Source of the DNA: Gonocerus acuteangulatus
Taxonomy: Eukaryota; Arthropoda; Insecta; Hemiptera; Coreidae
NCBI GenBank assembly: GCA_946811695.1
Contig: OX328125.1
Coordinates: forward strand, 102,458,176 to 102,522,175
Direction: 5' to 3'
DNA length: 64,000 bases
The notes under the pieces are model-generated. The model saw only the letters and a list, made by a program, of their open reading frames with translations, ran no database searches and was not told where the DNA came from. The translations under genes were made by a program, and so were the position numbers. Below, piece by piece: positions 1 to 9,549 of the stretch (position 1 is the stretch's first letter; each line of letters opens with the position of its first letter).

Positions 1-45
1 CAAAAGTTCGTGGGCATTAGACGCGCCAAAAAATACAAATTGTTC
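1..45 (+). repeat. SINE/LINE 3' tail fragment
   Basis: The sequence GGCATTAGACGCGCC followed by an A-run resembles the hairpin tail (GGCGCTAATG...GATGCGCC then A-run) that ends several LINEs and SINEs elsewhere in the window. Only the last few bases of the domain are present, so this is a weak match by eye. Confidence 0.3.
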
Positions 46-119
46 TTCTGATAAAAAACAAAAAAAAACAAAAACAACAAAAACACAAGAGACAGCGTAG
101 TCTAAGGAACGACGTTTTT

Positions 120-123
<4 letters not shown>

Positions 124-164
<41 letters not shown>
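124..164. repeat. (TA)n microsatellite
   Basis: Uninterrupted TA dinucleotide run of about 20 units. It ends about 40 bp upstream of the PIF/Harbinger element. Confidence 0.95.
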
Positions 165-170
<6 letters not shown>

Positions 171-480
171 CCAGTAGTGATTAATCGGCAGGAGTGATGT
201 CCGTTAGGGCCGCCGTTCCACCCGTCCGGCGTACCTGTCCGGTCTACCTCATAGTCTGTGGCGGAACTTTACTACCCCCACTCTACTCTTTCCGGCGACC
301 TCACGCCTGATGAAAATTCGATTATTTCCACCTGACAGGCGAGTAGACCTCATGTGTGTGTGGGGGTTGTCAGGTGTACCTGATGAGGTCTCAGTTTTCT
401 GCAACTCTGATTTGTGTTGATTTGTTTTACAGTTGTGGCCTTTTTATTTATTTATTTATGGAATCAGTTTAAAGTGTAAA

Positions 481-702
481 ATGTCTCATAAAATTAACGA
501 AGTTCTTAGTGATTTCATCGAAAGTTATAAAAATGAACCATGTTTATGGAAAATAATAGACGATGATTTTCACAATAGAAATAAAAGGGATGCTGCATAT
601 CGCAAATTAGTATACAAACTGCAGAAAATATATCCAAATGCAAACGAGAGTATGGCTAAAAGTAAAATTAATAGTTTTCGATCTAATATTCGAAAGGAGT
701 AG
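481..702 (+). CDS. MADF (Myb/SANT-like) protein of PIF/Harbinger, N-terminal part
   Basis: The 73-residue frame from the ATG at 481 reads like a MADF domain: FIESYKNEPCLWKIIDDDF, the K/R-D-AAYRKLVYKL helix, and a closing KSKINSFRSNIRKE helix. PIF/Harbinger elements normally encode such a DNA-binding partner that helps load the transposase at the ends and supports its nuclear import. The ATG at 481 is chosen over the earlier in-frame ATG at 433 because similarity starts there and the residues before it are hydrophobic filler. The frame stops right after the domain, so the C-terminal half is missing, consistent with the internal deletion. Functional status is unknown. Confidence 0.7.
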   Translation: MSHKINEVLSDFIESYKNEPCLWKIIDDDFHNRNKRDAAYRKLVYKLQKIYPNANESMAKSKINSFRSNIRKE

Positions 703-817
703 AGGAAAACTGACTCCTCAAGATTCTCAAAGTAGCTGTAAGTTTTTCGTGTGGAGATATAGCGGCCCTCATTTGTGTATATTTCTTCTTAATGAAAGGA
801 GATACAAGTGACAATAA

Positions 818-1030
818 CTATATGTAAACTGATTCGTTCATGCGCAGATAATTGCGATAATCTGTCGGTTCATCTCTTAATTCGTTCAGCAGATTGATAT
901 GGGTGAATTTATTTCTTCTCTGCAACCATTCCTTACACCATTGTTTGGCTTTTTTTCGTTTGTTTTTACGTGTCTCAAATATTACTGCAAATAGAGAGAG
1001 ATAAAGTAGATCATCTCCTGGAGGATCCAT
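818..1030 (-). pseudogene. PIF/Harbinger transposase, N-terminal fragment
   Basis: The minus-strand frame from the ATG at 1028-1030 contains WCKEWLQRRNKFTHINLL, NELR and DYRNYLRMNE, the typical N-terminal segment of Harbinger DDE transposases (a W-L-x-RR / LL-x-EL / D-Y-R-N-x-L-R-M pattern). The frame ends before any catalytic acidic residue. It lies convergent to the MADF gene with the deletion junction between them (about 703-817). It is catalytically dead but diagnostic for the superfamily. Confidence 0.75.
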
Positions 1031-1230
1031 GTTGAAGACTGACAAACCTGTCCGGTACACCTGAACAGTGTGGGTCACAGGTAGACCGGACAGGTGCACA
1101 TCTCGGGTGTACCTGTCCGGTCTACCTCATAGTGTGTGGCCGGCCTTAGTGACCATAAATATGTTGGCTAAAAAGTCAATAATTATTGACTCAGCTATAA
1201 ATAACTAATGTAACTGTATTAGGGCTCATA

Positions 1231-1331
1231 GCTTAAGAAGCGCACCCCTTAAAATCAATAAATTAACACTCCGAGCCAATGGTCGTGGTTTCCATTTCAA
1301 CTATGGGGTAGTGGCTTTTCTTTAGAAAAAG
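1231..1331 (+). repeat. tRNA-like SINE fragment
   Basis: The stretch with AACACTCCGAGCCAATGGTCGTGG, a B-box-like GTTTCCATTTC and GGTAGTGGCTTTTCTTTAG matches, on the opposite strand, the SINE at 30,815-30,935. It is truncated at 1331, where a Helentron-type 5' end begins. Confidence 0.5.
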
Positions 1332-1545
1332 TCCGACCCGCAGGAACTGCATCATCTTAGCGCGGTTCCATTCATATCCCTAGTGTCATTTTGTAGACTT
1401 AGAATTAAACAGTTATTACTTTGTTTAGATCATTCCTAATGTAATCACATATTCCAAAGAAAAGCAAGATTGTCCGTAAGGCGCAAGAAACTATCCTAAG
1501 CGGAAATTACTCTTTCCGCCGTCCCAAGTTTCGGTCTACGATGAC
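1332..1545 (+). mobile_element. Helentron-type element family 2, 5' fragment
   Basis: It begins TCCGACCCGCAGGAACTGC and carries the subterminal block TTAGCGCGGTTCC. It later shares CAAGAAACTATCCTAAGCGG with the complete copy at 14,442-14,723. No hairpin or CTAA 3' end follows, so the copy is 3'-truncated or has decayed. Confidence 0.65.
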
Positions 1546-2006
1546 TCTAGTACGAATATGTTTCTAATTTACTTAACTTGCTTTACTAACATATCTAAAA
1601 TGGATATGTGCAATTAGTCAAAATGCAATTAAAAACACTAAACTACTCATTTTACTGTTAAATTCAACTAAACAAAATAAAATTGTACAAGAAAATAAGA
1701 AAGTAGCGTTTTTTTTTGATAAACTACGCCAAAAACAACCACATATAATTATATTTCTACTAGAGAATTTGGCTGCGTAACTTCCTACAGGTAAAGTAGC
1801 TGTCAGCTGTCGTAGGATGCATCTTGATTTTTTAATTTAAATAATGTGTATAAGCAAGCGTGTTTAAATTTAAAAAAAAAAGTAACGAATCTTTTGGAAT
1901 TATTGGCCACATTCCAGAGCAAGAAAAATGTCTTTAGATTGCTTAAAGAAGAGGGGATGTCAGAAAGTGTAGTAATGGTCATTTCATTATTGCCCCTTTT
2001 CTTAAT
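1546..2006. other. No recognisable gene
   Basis: AT-rich DNA with short A and T runs. No protein similarity or repeat structure was seen here on either strand. Confidence 0.5.
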
Positions 2007-2079
2007 CTTCGTATACTCGTGCTAGGCGGTAGGTCGAATTATAAAAACTTCACCACACAGTTTCACCAACTTTATTACG

Positions 2080-2120
2080 TCCCTACATGTTTCACGCCTT
2101 TTTGGTGCCTCTTAAGGGGA
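2080..2120 (-). ncRNA. Degenerate hammerhead-like motif
   Basis: This is the minus-strand partner of the motif at 2232-2272. The GAAAC-ATGTA-GGGA half is intact, but the CUGANGA core reads CTTAAGA. The invariant G5 is lost, so cleavage is not expected. Confidence 0.5.
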
Positions 2121-2231
2121 AAAAGTTACAAATATAAAACTTACAGCCTCAATCCGAGGAGGATCGTGGCCGTACTGGTGGAAGGCTATCCTCCTCAGGC
2201 TGAGGCTGTAAGTTTTATATTTGTAACTTTT

Positions 2232-2272
2232 TCCCCTGAAGAGTCACCAAAAAGGTGTGAAACATGTAGGGA
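2232..2272 (+). ncRNA. Hammerhead ribozyme-like motif
   Basis: Visible in order: stem I strand TCCC, core CTGAAGA (matching CUGANGA), a stem II of CACC/GGTG closed by an A-rich loop, core GAAA, a two-pair stem III written AC-AT-GT, the cleavage-site A at 2268, and GGGA closing stem I. This fits the type I hammerhead with an extremely short helix III known from Penelope-like elements. Stem II has one or two extra or mismatched bases (G43, T44) next to the core, so activity is uncertain. Confidence 0.55.
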
Positions 2273-2343
2273 CGTAATAAAGTTGGTGAAACTGTGTGGT
2301 CAAGTTTTTATTATTTGACCTTCCGCCTAGCACGAAAATACGT

Positions 2344-2678
2344 ACATGTTTTAGATAAAAGTGCCGTTTTCTTTCCCTTCTGTGTATTAAATTATTATTA
2401 GTATCACCTTGCAGCCCTGCTAAAGGCTTTAATTTCGCGTCGGGTTGGTGTAAAAATAGTGCAAGATTTGATGTGAACGATTCGTTCCAGATAGCGAAAA
2501 ACGTTCGAGTTTTGCGAAGATTTTCTTCTGTCAAATCCCTCAGTTGTTCGTGATGAAGAAGAGGAAGTTTTTTGTTACCATCGCTGTACTCGTCATTATT
2601 CACTGATGATTCCTTCACCCAGAACAGCATTGATGGCTGATGAGTCGGACTACGACCATGATGAAATTCTTTTGTCAT
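2344..2678 (-). CDS. Unrecognised ORF beside the hammerhead palindrome
   Basis: A minus-strand frame of about 110 residues before it runs into the palindrome, with stretches such as QLRDLTEENLRKTRTFFAIW and FLHQPDAKLKPLAGL. Composition is protein-like (charged, few low-complexity runs), but I recognise no family. Its position next to a Penelope-type palindrome raises the possibility that it is a transposon gene fragment. That is only inference. Confidence 0.3.
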
Positions 2679-2864
2679 GCTGATTTTCAGAGGAATTTAC
2701 TCATAGAGAATTTAACACACATTGAACTAACCTCTGGTAAAAAATAACATTAATAACCATTATTTATAATTCATGAAATCGAATTTAGACTATCATTATT
2801 CACTTGACAAGCCTAAACAAAATGAATATACATAAACTGCATTATTCTTGCACCAACCCAATAT

Positions 2865-3269
2865 TTTTTTTTTTTTTATTATTTATTCATTTATTTGAAA
2901 TCTGTACAGATTAACAGTACAATGATCAAGCATGTTGATGCAGATATTTTATGTACAAGTTGACAAAACTGACAAAAGTAAAATAAAATAAAAAAAATAC
3001 AAACTTTGGAAGAAGCCAACCACTACTGGAACTTCCAGAGGTGTCTCAATTAATATTTTAATGATCATAAAAAGATCAGGCAAGTAAAGGGATTGGGAAG
3101 ATAAGGATTGACCTTCAGGATTAGGATGGTAAGACAATTTGGAGTGGAACGTTTGGAAACGGGTTTTAGCAAGGTAAAGGACAAAAAGGATGTTAAGGTC
3201 ATTGTGAAGGGGTTTGTTGGAGACGTCCTCCAATTTTTCGGAGGACTTAACCAACCCAATATAACACAT
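2865..3269 (-). pseudogene. Possible LINE or gene 3' end with poly(A)
   Basis: On the minus strand an open stretch is followed by AATAAATGAATAAATAAT and then an A-run (a T-run on plus at about 2868). This looks like a retroposed 3' end or a gene 3' UTR. The peptide shows no motif I can name. Confidence 0.3.
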
Positions 3270-3443
3270 TTTTTATCGTAAAAAAATATATACTTTTATG
3301 AACCTCAAGAGCGAAACTCAACAATAACTACCTTAGAATGATATATGTCTGATAATAACTAAAACTAATTATTTATTCTTTATATATGGCCAAGGTCAAA
3401 AGAATAGTACTCCAATTCTCTTTGTGCTATTTATTGTTTGTAC

Positions 3444-3485
3444 GCCCTACACGTTTCGTGGCCTTTATGCCACCTCCTCAGGGGT
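3444..3485 (-). ncRNA. Hammerhead ribozyme-like motif, minus strand
   Basis: Mirror copy in the left arm with the same CTGAGGA core, stem II, GAAAC and GTGTA segments. Stem I is one pair shorter (CCC with GGG) because the base upstream is A rather than G. All core bases are intact. Confidence 0.55.
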
Positions 3486-3534
3486 CATTATATCCCTATG
3501 TGTGGATAGCTCGCCACCCATACTAAGACTAATG

Positions 3535-3576
3535 GCCCCTGAGGAGGTGGCATAAAGGCCACGAAACGTGTAGGGC
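3535..3576 (+). ncRNA. Hammerhead ribozyme-like motif
   Basis: Stem I GCCC pairs with GGGC (3573-3576). The core CTGAGGA (3539-3545) is followed by one extra G, stem II GTGGC/GCCAC (3547-3551 with 3558-3562), GAAA (3563-3566), then the AC-GT-GT mini-stem III with A at 3572 as the predicted cleavage base. All invariant core bases are present. The unpaired G46 is the only departure from the canonical fold. Confidence 0.6.
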
Positions 3577-3648
3577 GTACAAACAATAAATAGTACAAAG
3601 AAAATTGGAGTACTATTCTTTTGACCTTGGCCATATATAAAGAATAAA

Positions 3649-4978
3649 TCATTAGGCGTAAATAAAGGTCAGAAATATGTGGAAAATAATATAAAATAAC
3701 AACGTGTACATGTTTGCAGACTAGTATAGAAGTGGGGGTTAATCCTGCGAAGCATAGCCAGCTCTGAAATATTCCCAGAGCCCAGAACGTGGGGAAGTTG
3801 CATCTTCTTTATTAAAGCTTCTGCTCCTGGGGCTGGAGCAACGAACTCCAATATGCACTTTCCTTGGGGACTTGGATACTTTATTATACTAGTAGGGGAT
3901 ATGAACTTCTTTATAGGTTTTATGGCGGAATTTGCATTTTAAGTGTATGGATATTGATTTAAGGACGTGATCCTAAACAAACGGAGTAACTTTATATTTA
4001 GGCTTTGCGACAGTAATAAAACCTAAATACTTAGGTAAATAAAAACAACAAAATTGACTGGAGCGCTGCAAAAGGGAGGCGGCTCCATTTTTACGGATTT
4101 TCAGGCCAGAACATTATCATGGATTTAAAAATTATTTCTATCTTCTCGTAAAATAAGGAAGCAGCTCTGGTGACTTCAATAGTGGAATCACAGCAACTAA
4201 ACCATCGTGTGAGGTCCACTATTGACTATCCATCTCCGTACAGCCAACCCCTGCTCTTAAAAACTGAAAAATAGAAAGATCCTCCCACAAAAATATGTCG
4301 GAGAAAATGAGATGCTGTTCTATATTGCATTAAAATGTCTAACTTCTTTAGATACACGGGCAATGATGATTTGACAGAATCAGATCCAGAAGGCGACTGA
4401 ATTTCGCCTAATTGATTTTTTTTTTGTATTAAGCGTTATTCGTCGGTATTGTCGTATGAGCTTCCTATTTTAAAAATCTGATTAATAGCAAATTTTGTTC
4501 ATTTTGGTTGAAAAAGTTGTAAATGTTGGAATTTATATGGAACGTGGCGCAATAAAGAGGCAGCGCCAAATCATTAAACTTCACACAACCGCTCTAAAAA
4601 AGATAGGATGATAATAAACTTGGAAAAAATATCAAGTAACTAAATTTTAAAACAATTTTTTTTTAATTTGCCAAAAATGTGAAAAAAGTAGCTGCCTCCT
4701 TATTGCTGCACCCCATCAATTATAAGGGTTTCCCCATGAGAGGATGGCTATCGTGTGGGATTTCCAGGAAGGAGTTGGGAGTTCGAGCCCCCCTTGTAGC
4801 AGATTGAATTTGTCAGCGATAGGGTCCTGTTGCACTATGGATGTATGGAAAGGGCGAAAACCTGAAACTCATGTCATGAAATCTATTTTATTAATTTATT
4901 TGTTCTCATCTCATTTATTCTAGTGAATGTGTATTGATTTGTATATATAACAATATTTTTGAGTAAGATCACTATTCT
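3649..4978. other. No recognisable gene; possible SINE head near 4,740
   Basis: No supported coding region. At 4,766-4,795 the sequence GGAGTTGGGAGTTCGAGCCC resembles a Pol III B box and could be a decayed tRNA-derived SINE. No clear A box or tail was found. Confidence 0.4.
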
Positions 4979-5246
4979 CTATGCTGGGTTGGGTTGGGTT
5001 GGTAGTTTAAGGGCAGAAAACTGCTTGGTCATCTCCGCCCTTGTTGTGTTTAATTGTGCAAGATTAATGTTAGGATGGAGAGTGTTTTCAGTATTATGTG
5101 TTTGAGATAGAGTTGTGTTACTAAAGTTGTATTTGGGAGAATCTAAGTTTGGAAAAAAAGAGAAATTATTGTTGTTATAAAATTGCATGGATATAAGAAC
5201 CAGATTCACACACACATAAATATATTTGCACTTATATAAATATAGT

Positions 5247-5286
<40 letters not shown>

Positions 5287-5491
5287 AGTGCACAGTACAT
5301 ATATAAATACAGTACAAATAATAAAAAATATATATAATGTAAACATATATTTTGTTTTATTTTATTATTTTTTTATTCATTTTATTTTTTTTTTATTTAT
5401 TTATTTATTAAAAATTACCTATGCTGGACTTAGTGTGTAAATATTTTATTAAGTCTATGTAGCATAGACTTTTATATGTACACATTCGTAA
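4979..5491. repeat. Low-complexity AT-rich stretch with (TA)n
   Basis: It contains GGGTT-type short repeats at its start, a TA run at about 5251-5281, and T-rich and ATTT-rich sequence to 5410. Apparent frames here are microsatellite translations. Confidence 0.7.
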
Positions 5492-5732
5492 CACGGGCGT
5501 ATATAAGGGGGGGCTGCAGCCCCCCCCCCCCCAATCGGTAAAAATGTGTCATAAAAACCTTTAAAATAAAATAAATAAGATCAAATAGATCAGAAAAAAA
5601 TATTTTTTTTTGAGATGTAATAGCGTTTTAATTGCCTAACTATTTTATGTTAGTATTCCATACCCCGTAAATGTTCTCAGCCACCCCGAAATTCTCCCCC
5701 CCCCCCGAAATTATTTTCTATATACGTTAGTG
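5492..5732. mobile_element. hAT-type MITE (GGGCGTATATAAG family)
   Basis: The left end CACGGGCGTATATAAGG and the internal GGGGCTGCAGCCCC and C-tract match the better-preserved copy at 11,934-12,209, which has a perfect 8-bp duplication. Here the flanks ATTCGTAA and ATCCGTAT agree at 6 of 8 bases and the right terminus is degenerate, so this is an older copy. Confidence 0.65.
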
Positions 5733-5983
5733 ATCCGTATCTAATTTCCCACACAATTATAAGAGTGGAAATATCTACATTGAACCTGAGGTAATTTTTT
5801 AGCCCCTTGAAGACGGCGAGACATCGCGCCAACTGATATAAAAAAAACAGTCGTGCCTACTGGAAGGTTAACAAAAAAATGGATATGATGTAACAGAGGC
5901 ACAGTACATCCACAATATAACAAACACCAACTTATAACAAACATCTAGTCGTTTCCTATATTAAAAGTCAAATCAAGTCGTCC

Positions 5984-6331
5984 TAGATCTCTAAATGGTA
6001 TAATATCAGAGAAAACAAATTAAGGGAAAACAAGGCTTACCCTGTGCCCTGGAGGACTATAGCGGAAAATAGGAGAGCAGAGGTAGTCCTTGCTCGGCTC
6101 AGGATAGGTCACACACGATTGACTCGTTCTTATCTAATGTCGAGGAATGAAGCACCAGAGTGCCCAGCTTGTGGTGTCGTAATTTCCATCAAACATATCT
6201 TCACTGAATGCCGTGCCTACGAGAATGAAAGGTCTCTATTTGAGCTCAACGGTAATTTGAGTGATGGGCCGTCTAAGATAAAAAATTTAATTAATTTTTT
6301 AGAATACACACAACTCCTAAATGAACTATGA
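5984..6331 (+). pseudogene. LINE ORF2, C-terminal end with CCHC motif
   Basis: The frame reads NKAYPVPWRTIAENRRAEV, then LARLRIGHTRLTRSYLM, then CPACG...IKHIFTECRAYE, and ends in FLEYTQLLNEL. These are the conserved C-terminal features of RNase H-bearing LINEs of the I/Jockey group (R-L-R-I-G-H-T-R-L followed by a C-x2-C...H...C cluster). It is 5'-truncated, starting after a stop at 5,979-5,981, and stops normally at 6331. The end lies upstream of a 3' UTR with the shared hairpin tail. Confidence 0.8.
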
Positions 6332-6560
6332 TTGTTGTGGCACATGGTCCGGGGTGTAAATAAACCAAAACCTGGCTATGTGCAACAAAAAGACATCATT
6401 GCTCAAGGTTAACTATAAACTAATATTTAAATTAAGCAACATAAGTTTAAAAATTCTAATATTCAATCATATATAATTTTGAAGACAATAATTTATCCGG
6501 CGCTAATGACCTAGAAGTAGATGCGCCGTAAGAAAAAAAAAAAAAAAAAAAAAAAAAAAT
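6332..6560 (+). repeat. LINE 3' UTR with GGCGC hairpin tail and poly(A)
   Basis: After the LINE stop codon about 165 bp of AT-rich UTR leads to CGGCGCTAATGACCTAGAAG and then TAGATGCGCCGTAAG, followed by an A-run of over 20 bases. GGCGC and GCGCC can pair as a stem. The same tail ends the tRNA-derived and 5S-derived SINEs in this window, which suggests that the LINE machinery recognises it. Confidence 0.75.
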
Positions 6561-6651
6561 AATTTATCACATAAACAGCTATTACAAGCATACATTTATA
6601 AAATAAAATTCCAAACTTTATTTAACACCTGTGGCATTAATATCATAAAAG

Positions 6652-7684
6652 TCCGTCACGCAGGAGCTGCATAACTAAGCACTTTCCTCAGAATTTGGGT
6701 AGTGTAGACTGCTTTCCAGAACAATTTGCTTAAAATATCCTACATAAATAAAATAAAAACATGAATAGTTCTCTTTTAATTTTGTAATGAGTAAATGATA
6801 AATTATTAATTTCCAGAGTTATGTTTACACATGGGACATATTACACTACTTAATAAATACAATAAACCTCATATTATCGTATTTTGATCTAACGCAGGAA
6901 CCGGATACAGTCCCTCTAGCGTTCCTTGCGGCGCCTTTGTGGACCTATGTCTGGCTGGCTTTTCTATTGAAATATATTACAAAGTAAACCCCCCTTTCCG
7001 ATTGACCGATTCAGCTCATTTTTATAACACTCCTTTCTCATGAGTTACCCACGACGTATACCGCGTTTCGTTACAATACAGCAGAAATTACGACCAGTAT
7101 GAGTATATTAAAAATTTGGGTCCGGAGTAAACCCCCCCCCCCTAATGAACCGATTTAGTTTATTTTTACATCACATATTTACCTGTAGATTAGCACTACG
7201 AATACCGAGTTTCGTCGAAATATACCAAAAATCACGGTTGGTAGTGGCGAATTGGTATTGTGGGTCTGGAGTAACCCCCCCCCTCCTAATGAACCGATTT
7301 AGTTTATTTTTACAACACATATTTACCTGTAGATTACCACTATGAATACCGAGTTTCGTCGAAATATACCTAAAATCACGGCTGGTAGTGGCGAATTGGT
7401 ATTGTTGGTCCGGAGTAAACCCCCCCTCCTTATGAACCGATTTAGTTCATTTTTATATCTCACTTTTCTCTCTATATTACCACTACGAATACCAAGTTTC
7501 GTTGAAATATAACAAATATTACGGCTGAAATGGTCAAATTAGTGTTTTGGGTTCGGAGTAAACCCCCCCTTCCGGTGTACCGATTTCGGTGGTTAACGAA
7601 CTCGTTCAATCGTTTGCTAATTGAATGCTATATACCAAGTTTCGTGACAAAAAAAACAAAAACTCTGGCCGCTATCGTGTTAAC

Positions 7685-7741
<57 letters not shown>

Positions 7742-7887
7742 TATATATATATAGATATATATAAATTTTAACGGGGGTCATTTTCGGTGTCTACTAGGTA
7801 GGATCGATAAAGATTTGAAGAATTTTTTCAAAAATTCCGTCATGAGTCCAACCTCAATAGCTACTTTCCTTCGGAGGAAAGTGCTAA
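6652..7887 (+). mobile_element. Helentron-type non-autonomous element, family 1 copy A
   Basis: It starts TCCGTCACGCAGGAGCTGC and has a subterminal block GCACTTTCCTCAGAA. The 3' end has the inverted counterpart within a hairpin ACTTTCCT-TCGG-AGGAAAGT (7863-7882), followed by GCTAA. A 5' TC, a 3' hairpin then CTRR, subterminal inverted repeats and a microsatellite before the last conserved block (here (TA)n at 7687-7757) are the hallmarks of Helentron-associated elements such as DINE-1. The middle holds about four 120-bp degenerate repeats beginning GGAGTAAACCCCCC and containing CCGATTTAGTTCATTTTTA. It encodes no protein. Confidence 0.75.
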
Positions 7888-9290
7888 AAGGTTGGTACGC
7901 CTTAAGAACAAAAAAAAAAAACAAAAACATCTAGTTAGTCACAATTTAAGTTAGGTCATCATGCTATACAATTACAATATTATCAAGATACATTTTAACA
8001 CCAAAATTTATATTTCTACAATAATTAACAAGATATTTAATCAAGAATGTATATATTTTTACATATATAAATTATAATTAATACATATGTGTTTTCAGAA
8101 GTGAATAGTATTGGTGATGGCACCGTCACTTCGACCGCAATCACTCAAGTTAAGGTACTGACGATAGAGTCTGTGTAGAGTTGAAACCTAAACATGGAAA
8201 TTAGAGGGCCAAATGTAGAAGGTTGTGATAACAGAACTAGTAGGGGACTCCATAGTTGGTGTGTTTCGAAAAACATGTTTTAGACGAGCCTAACATGTAA
8301 TAAAACATAAAAAAAGCATATTTATGTTCCTATATAAAATGGTACCATAAATATCATCAAAATATAAAAATAAATTTAAAAAATAAATAAATTAGTAATT
8401 AGAGAGTAATTTCATAATCCGAACACTAGTCATAGACAATAATATAACTATTACAAATATGTTAAACTTTATTAAAAATGCAATTATCAGAGAATTTACT
8501 CATACACTCGATTTTCAATATATTTATCATTCTCATTTATTGAAGAGACAAAAACAGTCCATATGAAAAATTTGTAATAAGCAACAAACATTCAAACACA
8601 TCCTGCGGACATTCCACATGACATGTAGGACTTTCTTACTCAAAATAGCCCACACAACGATAGCAACATTTACGAAATAAAAATATATACAACAAACACA
8701 CAAATAAAACTCTGTAATTGTATTTATTATGAGTAGTTTATTATTATTAATAATATAAAACATACTAATTAACCTTGCAAAGTCAACTTTCATTAATCAA
8801 TTAATATAATTTATGAAATTCTGAAAAATTGTTTTTTTTTCTTCAGCACACATATATAAAAAAAAAACACACATAAATTAGTTATATGAATAATATCGTT
8901 TAGTGATTAAATTGAGTATAAAGAACTATAAAAAAAGTAGAGTGATTTATAGCGGTCCCTGTCAATACATAAATATAGAATAACATGTATTCATACATTT
9001 TTCATTTGATTTATTTATTCGATTTGAACTAGTCGATTTTCTCTATCATAGAAGCAGAATGGAAGAAAAATTGAACAATTGTTAAAGAAATGATCTAGAA
9101 ATTTTTAATGTTAGATTGTGTAGATATAAATAATGAATTTATGCAATAAAGTTAGAAAAAAACTACAAAAATAACGAGCAACTTTAAAATTTAAAACAAA
9201 AACTAAATAAATCTAATAAATACATTGAAATAGAGTGTAGGTATTTCCGTTTCATTTATGATCAAAAATAACTCCTTATTTTTCTTTAAT

Positions 9291-9292
<2 letters not shown>
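7888..9292. other. No recognisable gene
   Basis: AT-rich sequence with many in-frame stops and no repeat of known type. Short frames near 8,533-8,793 have low-complexity, Cys/Phe-rich translations and no recognisable motif. Confidence 0.5.

Positions 9293-9354
<62 letters not shown>
9293..9354. repeat. (CA)n(TA)n compound microsatellite
   Basis: About ten CA/AC units pass directly into over 20 TA units. Confidence 0.95.
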
Positions 9355-9360
<6 letters not shown>

Positions 9361-9517
9361 TAATTGCTTATAATTGGCACTCACGCACGTCAAACTAATT
9401 CTTATATTCGTAATAAGAGCAAATTTTTTGTACCAACATATAAGGTAGTGGGATAATAATCTTATTAAGTAAATTATATATTTATTCTCTGATTAACTAG
9501 TCCTCTTCAAAAAAAAA

Positions 9518-9549
<32 letters not shown>

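Larger units (their letters stand above)
207..1145. mobile_element. Internally deleted PIF/Harbinger DNA transposon
   Basis: The element is flanked by a TTA duplication at 204-206 and 1146-1148, the target preference of PIF/Harbinger. The termini GGGCCGCCGTTCCAC and, inverted, GGCCGGCCACACACT form an imperfect terminal inverted repeat. The subterminal motif ACCTGTCCGGTCTACCT occurs near both ends, direct at about 231 and 1112 and inverted near 1080, and may be a transposase binding site. Inside are the two genes expected of this superfamily, both truncated and convergent: a MADF-domain protein on the plus strand and the transposase N-terminus on the minus strand. At about 0.94 kb it is far shorter than autonomous copies of roughly 3 kb or more, so it must rely on enzymes supplied in trans. 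Confidence 0.85.
2007..2343. repeat. Long palindrome carrying two hammerhead-like motifs
   Basis: The left arm (about 2007-2160) and right arm (about 2195-2343) are near-perfect reverse complements around a short centre. Each arm holds CATGTAGGGACGTAATAAAG and a hammerhead-like core, one per strand. Penelope-like elements are known to carry hammerhead motifs and to have terminal repeats that can be inverted, so this may be a head-to-head pair of such terminal repeats. No reverse transcriptase is visible between the arms. Confidence 0.8.
3371..3648. repeat. Second long palindrome with paired hammerhead-like motifs
   Basis: Arms 3371-3484 and 3536-3648 are almost perfect reverse complements separated by about 50 bp. 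Both end in TTATTCTTTATATATGGCC or its complement and contain ACGTTTCGTGGCC next to CCACCTCCTCAGG. The general layout matches the palindrome at 2007-2343 (a hammerhead-like core on each strand, GTAGGG after the core), but the arm sequences differ, so this is a related but distinct family member. Confidence 0.85.

Noticed and set aside
3669..3851. Minus-strand 60-codon frame (APAPGAEALIKKMQL)
   Set aside because: No recognisable domain, no splice or promoter evidence.
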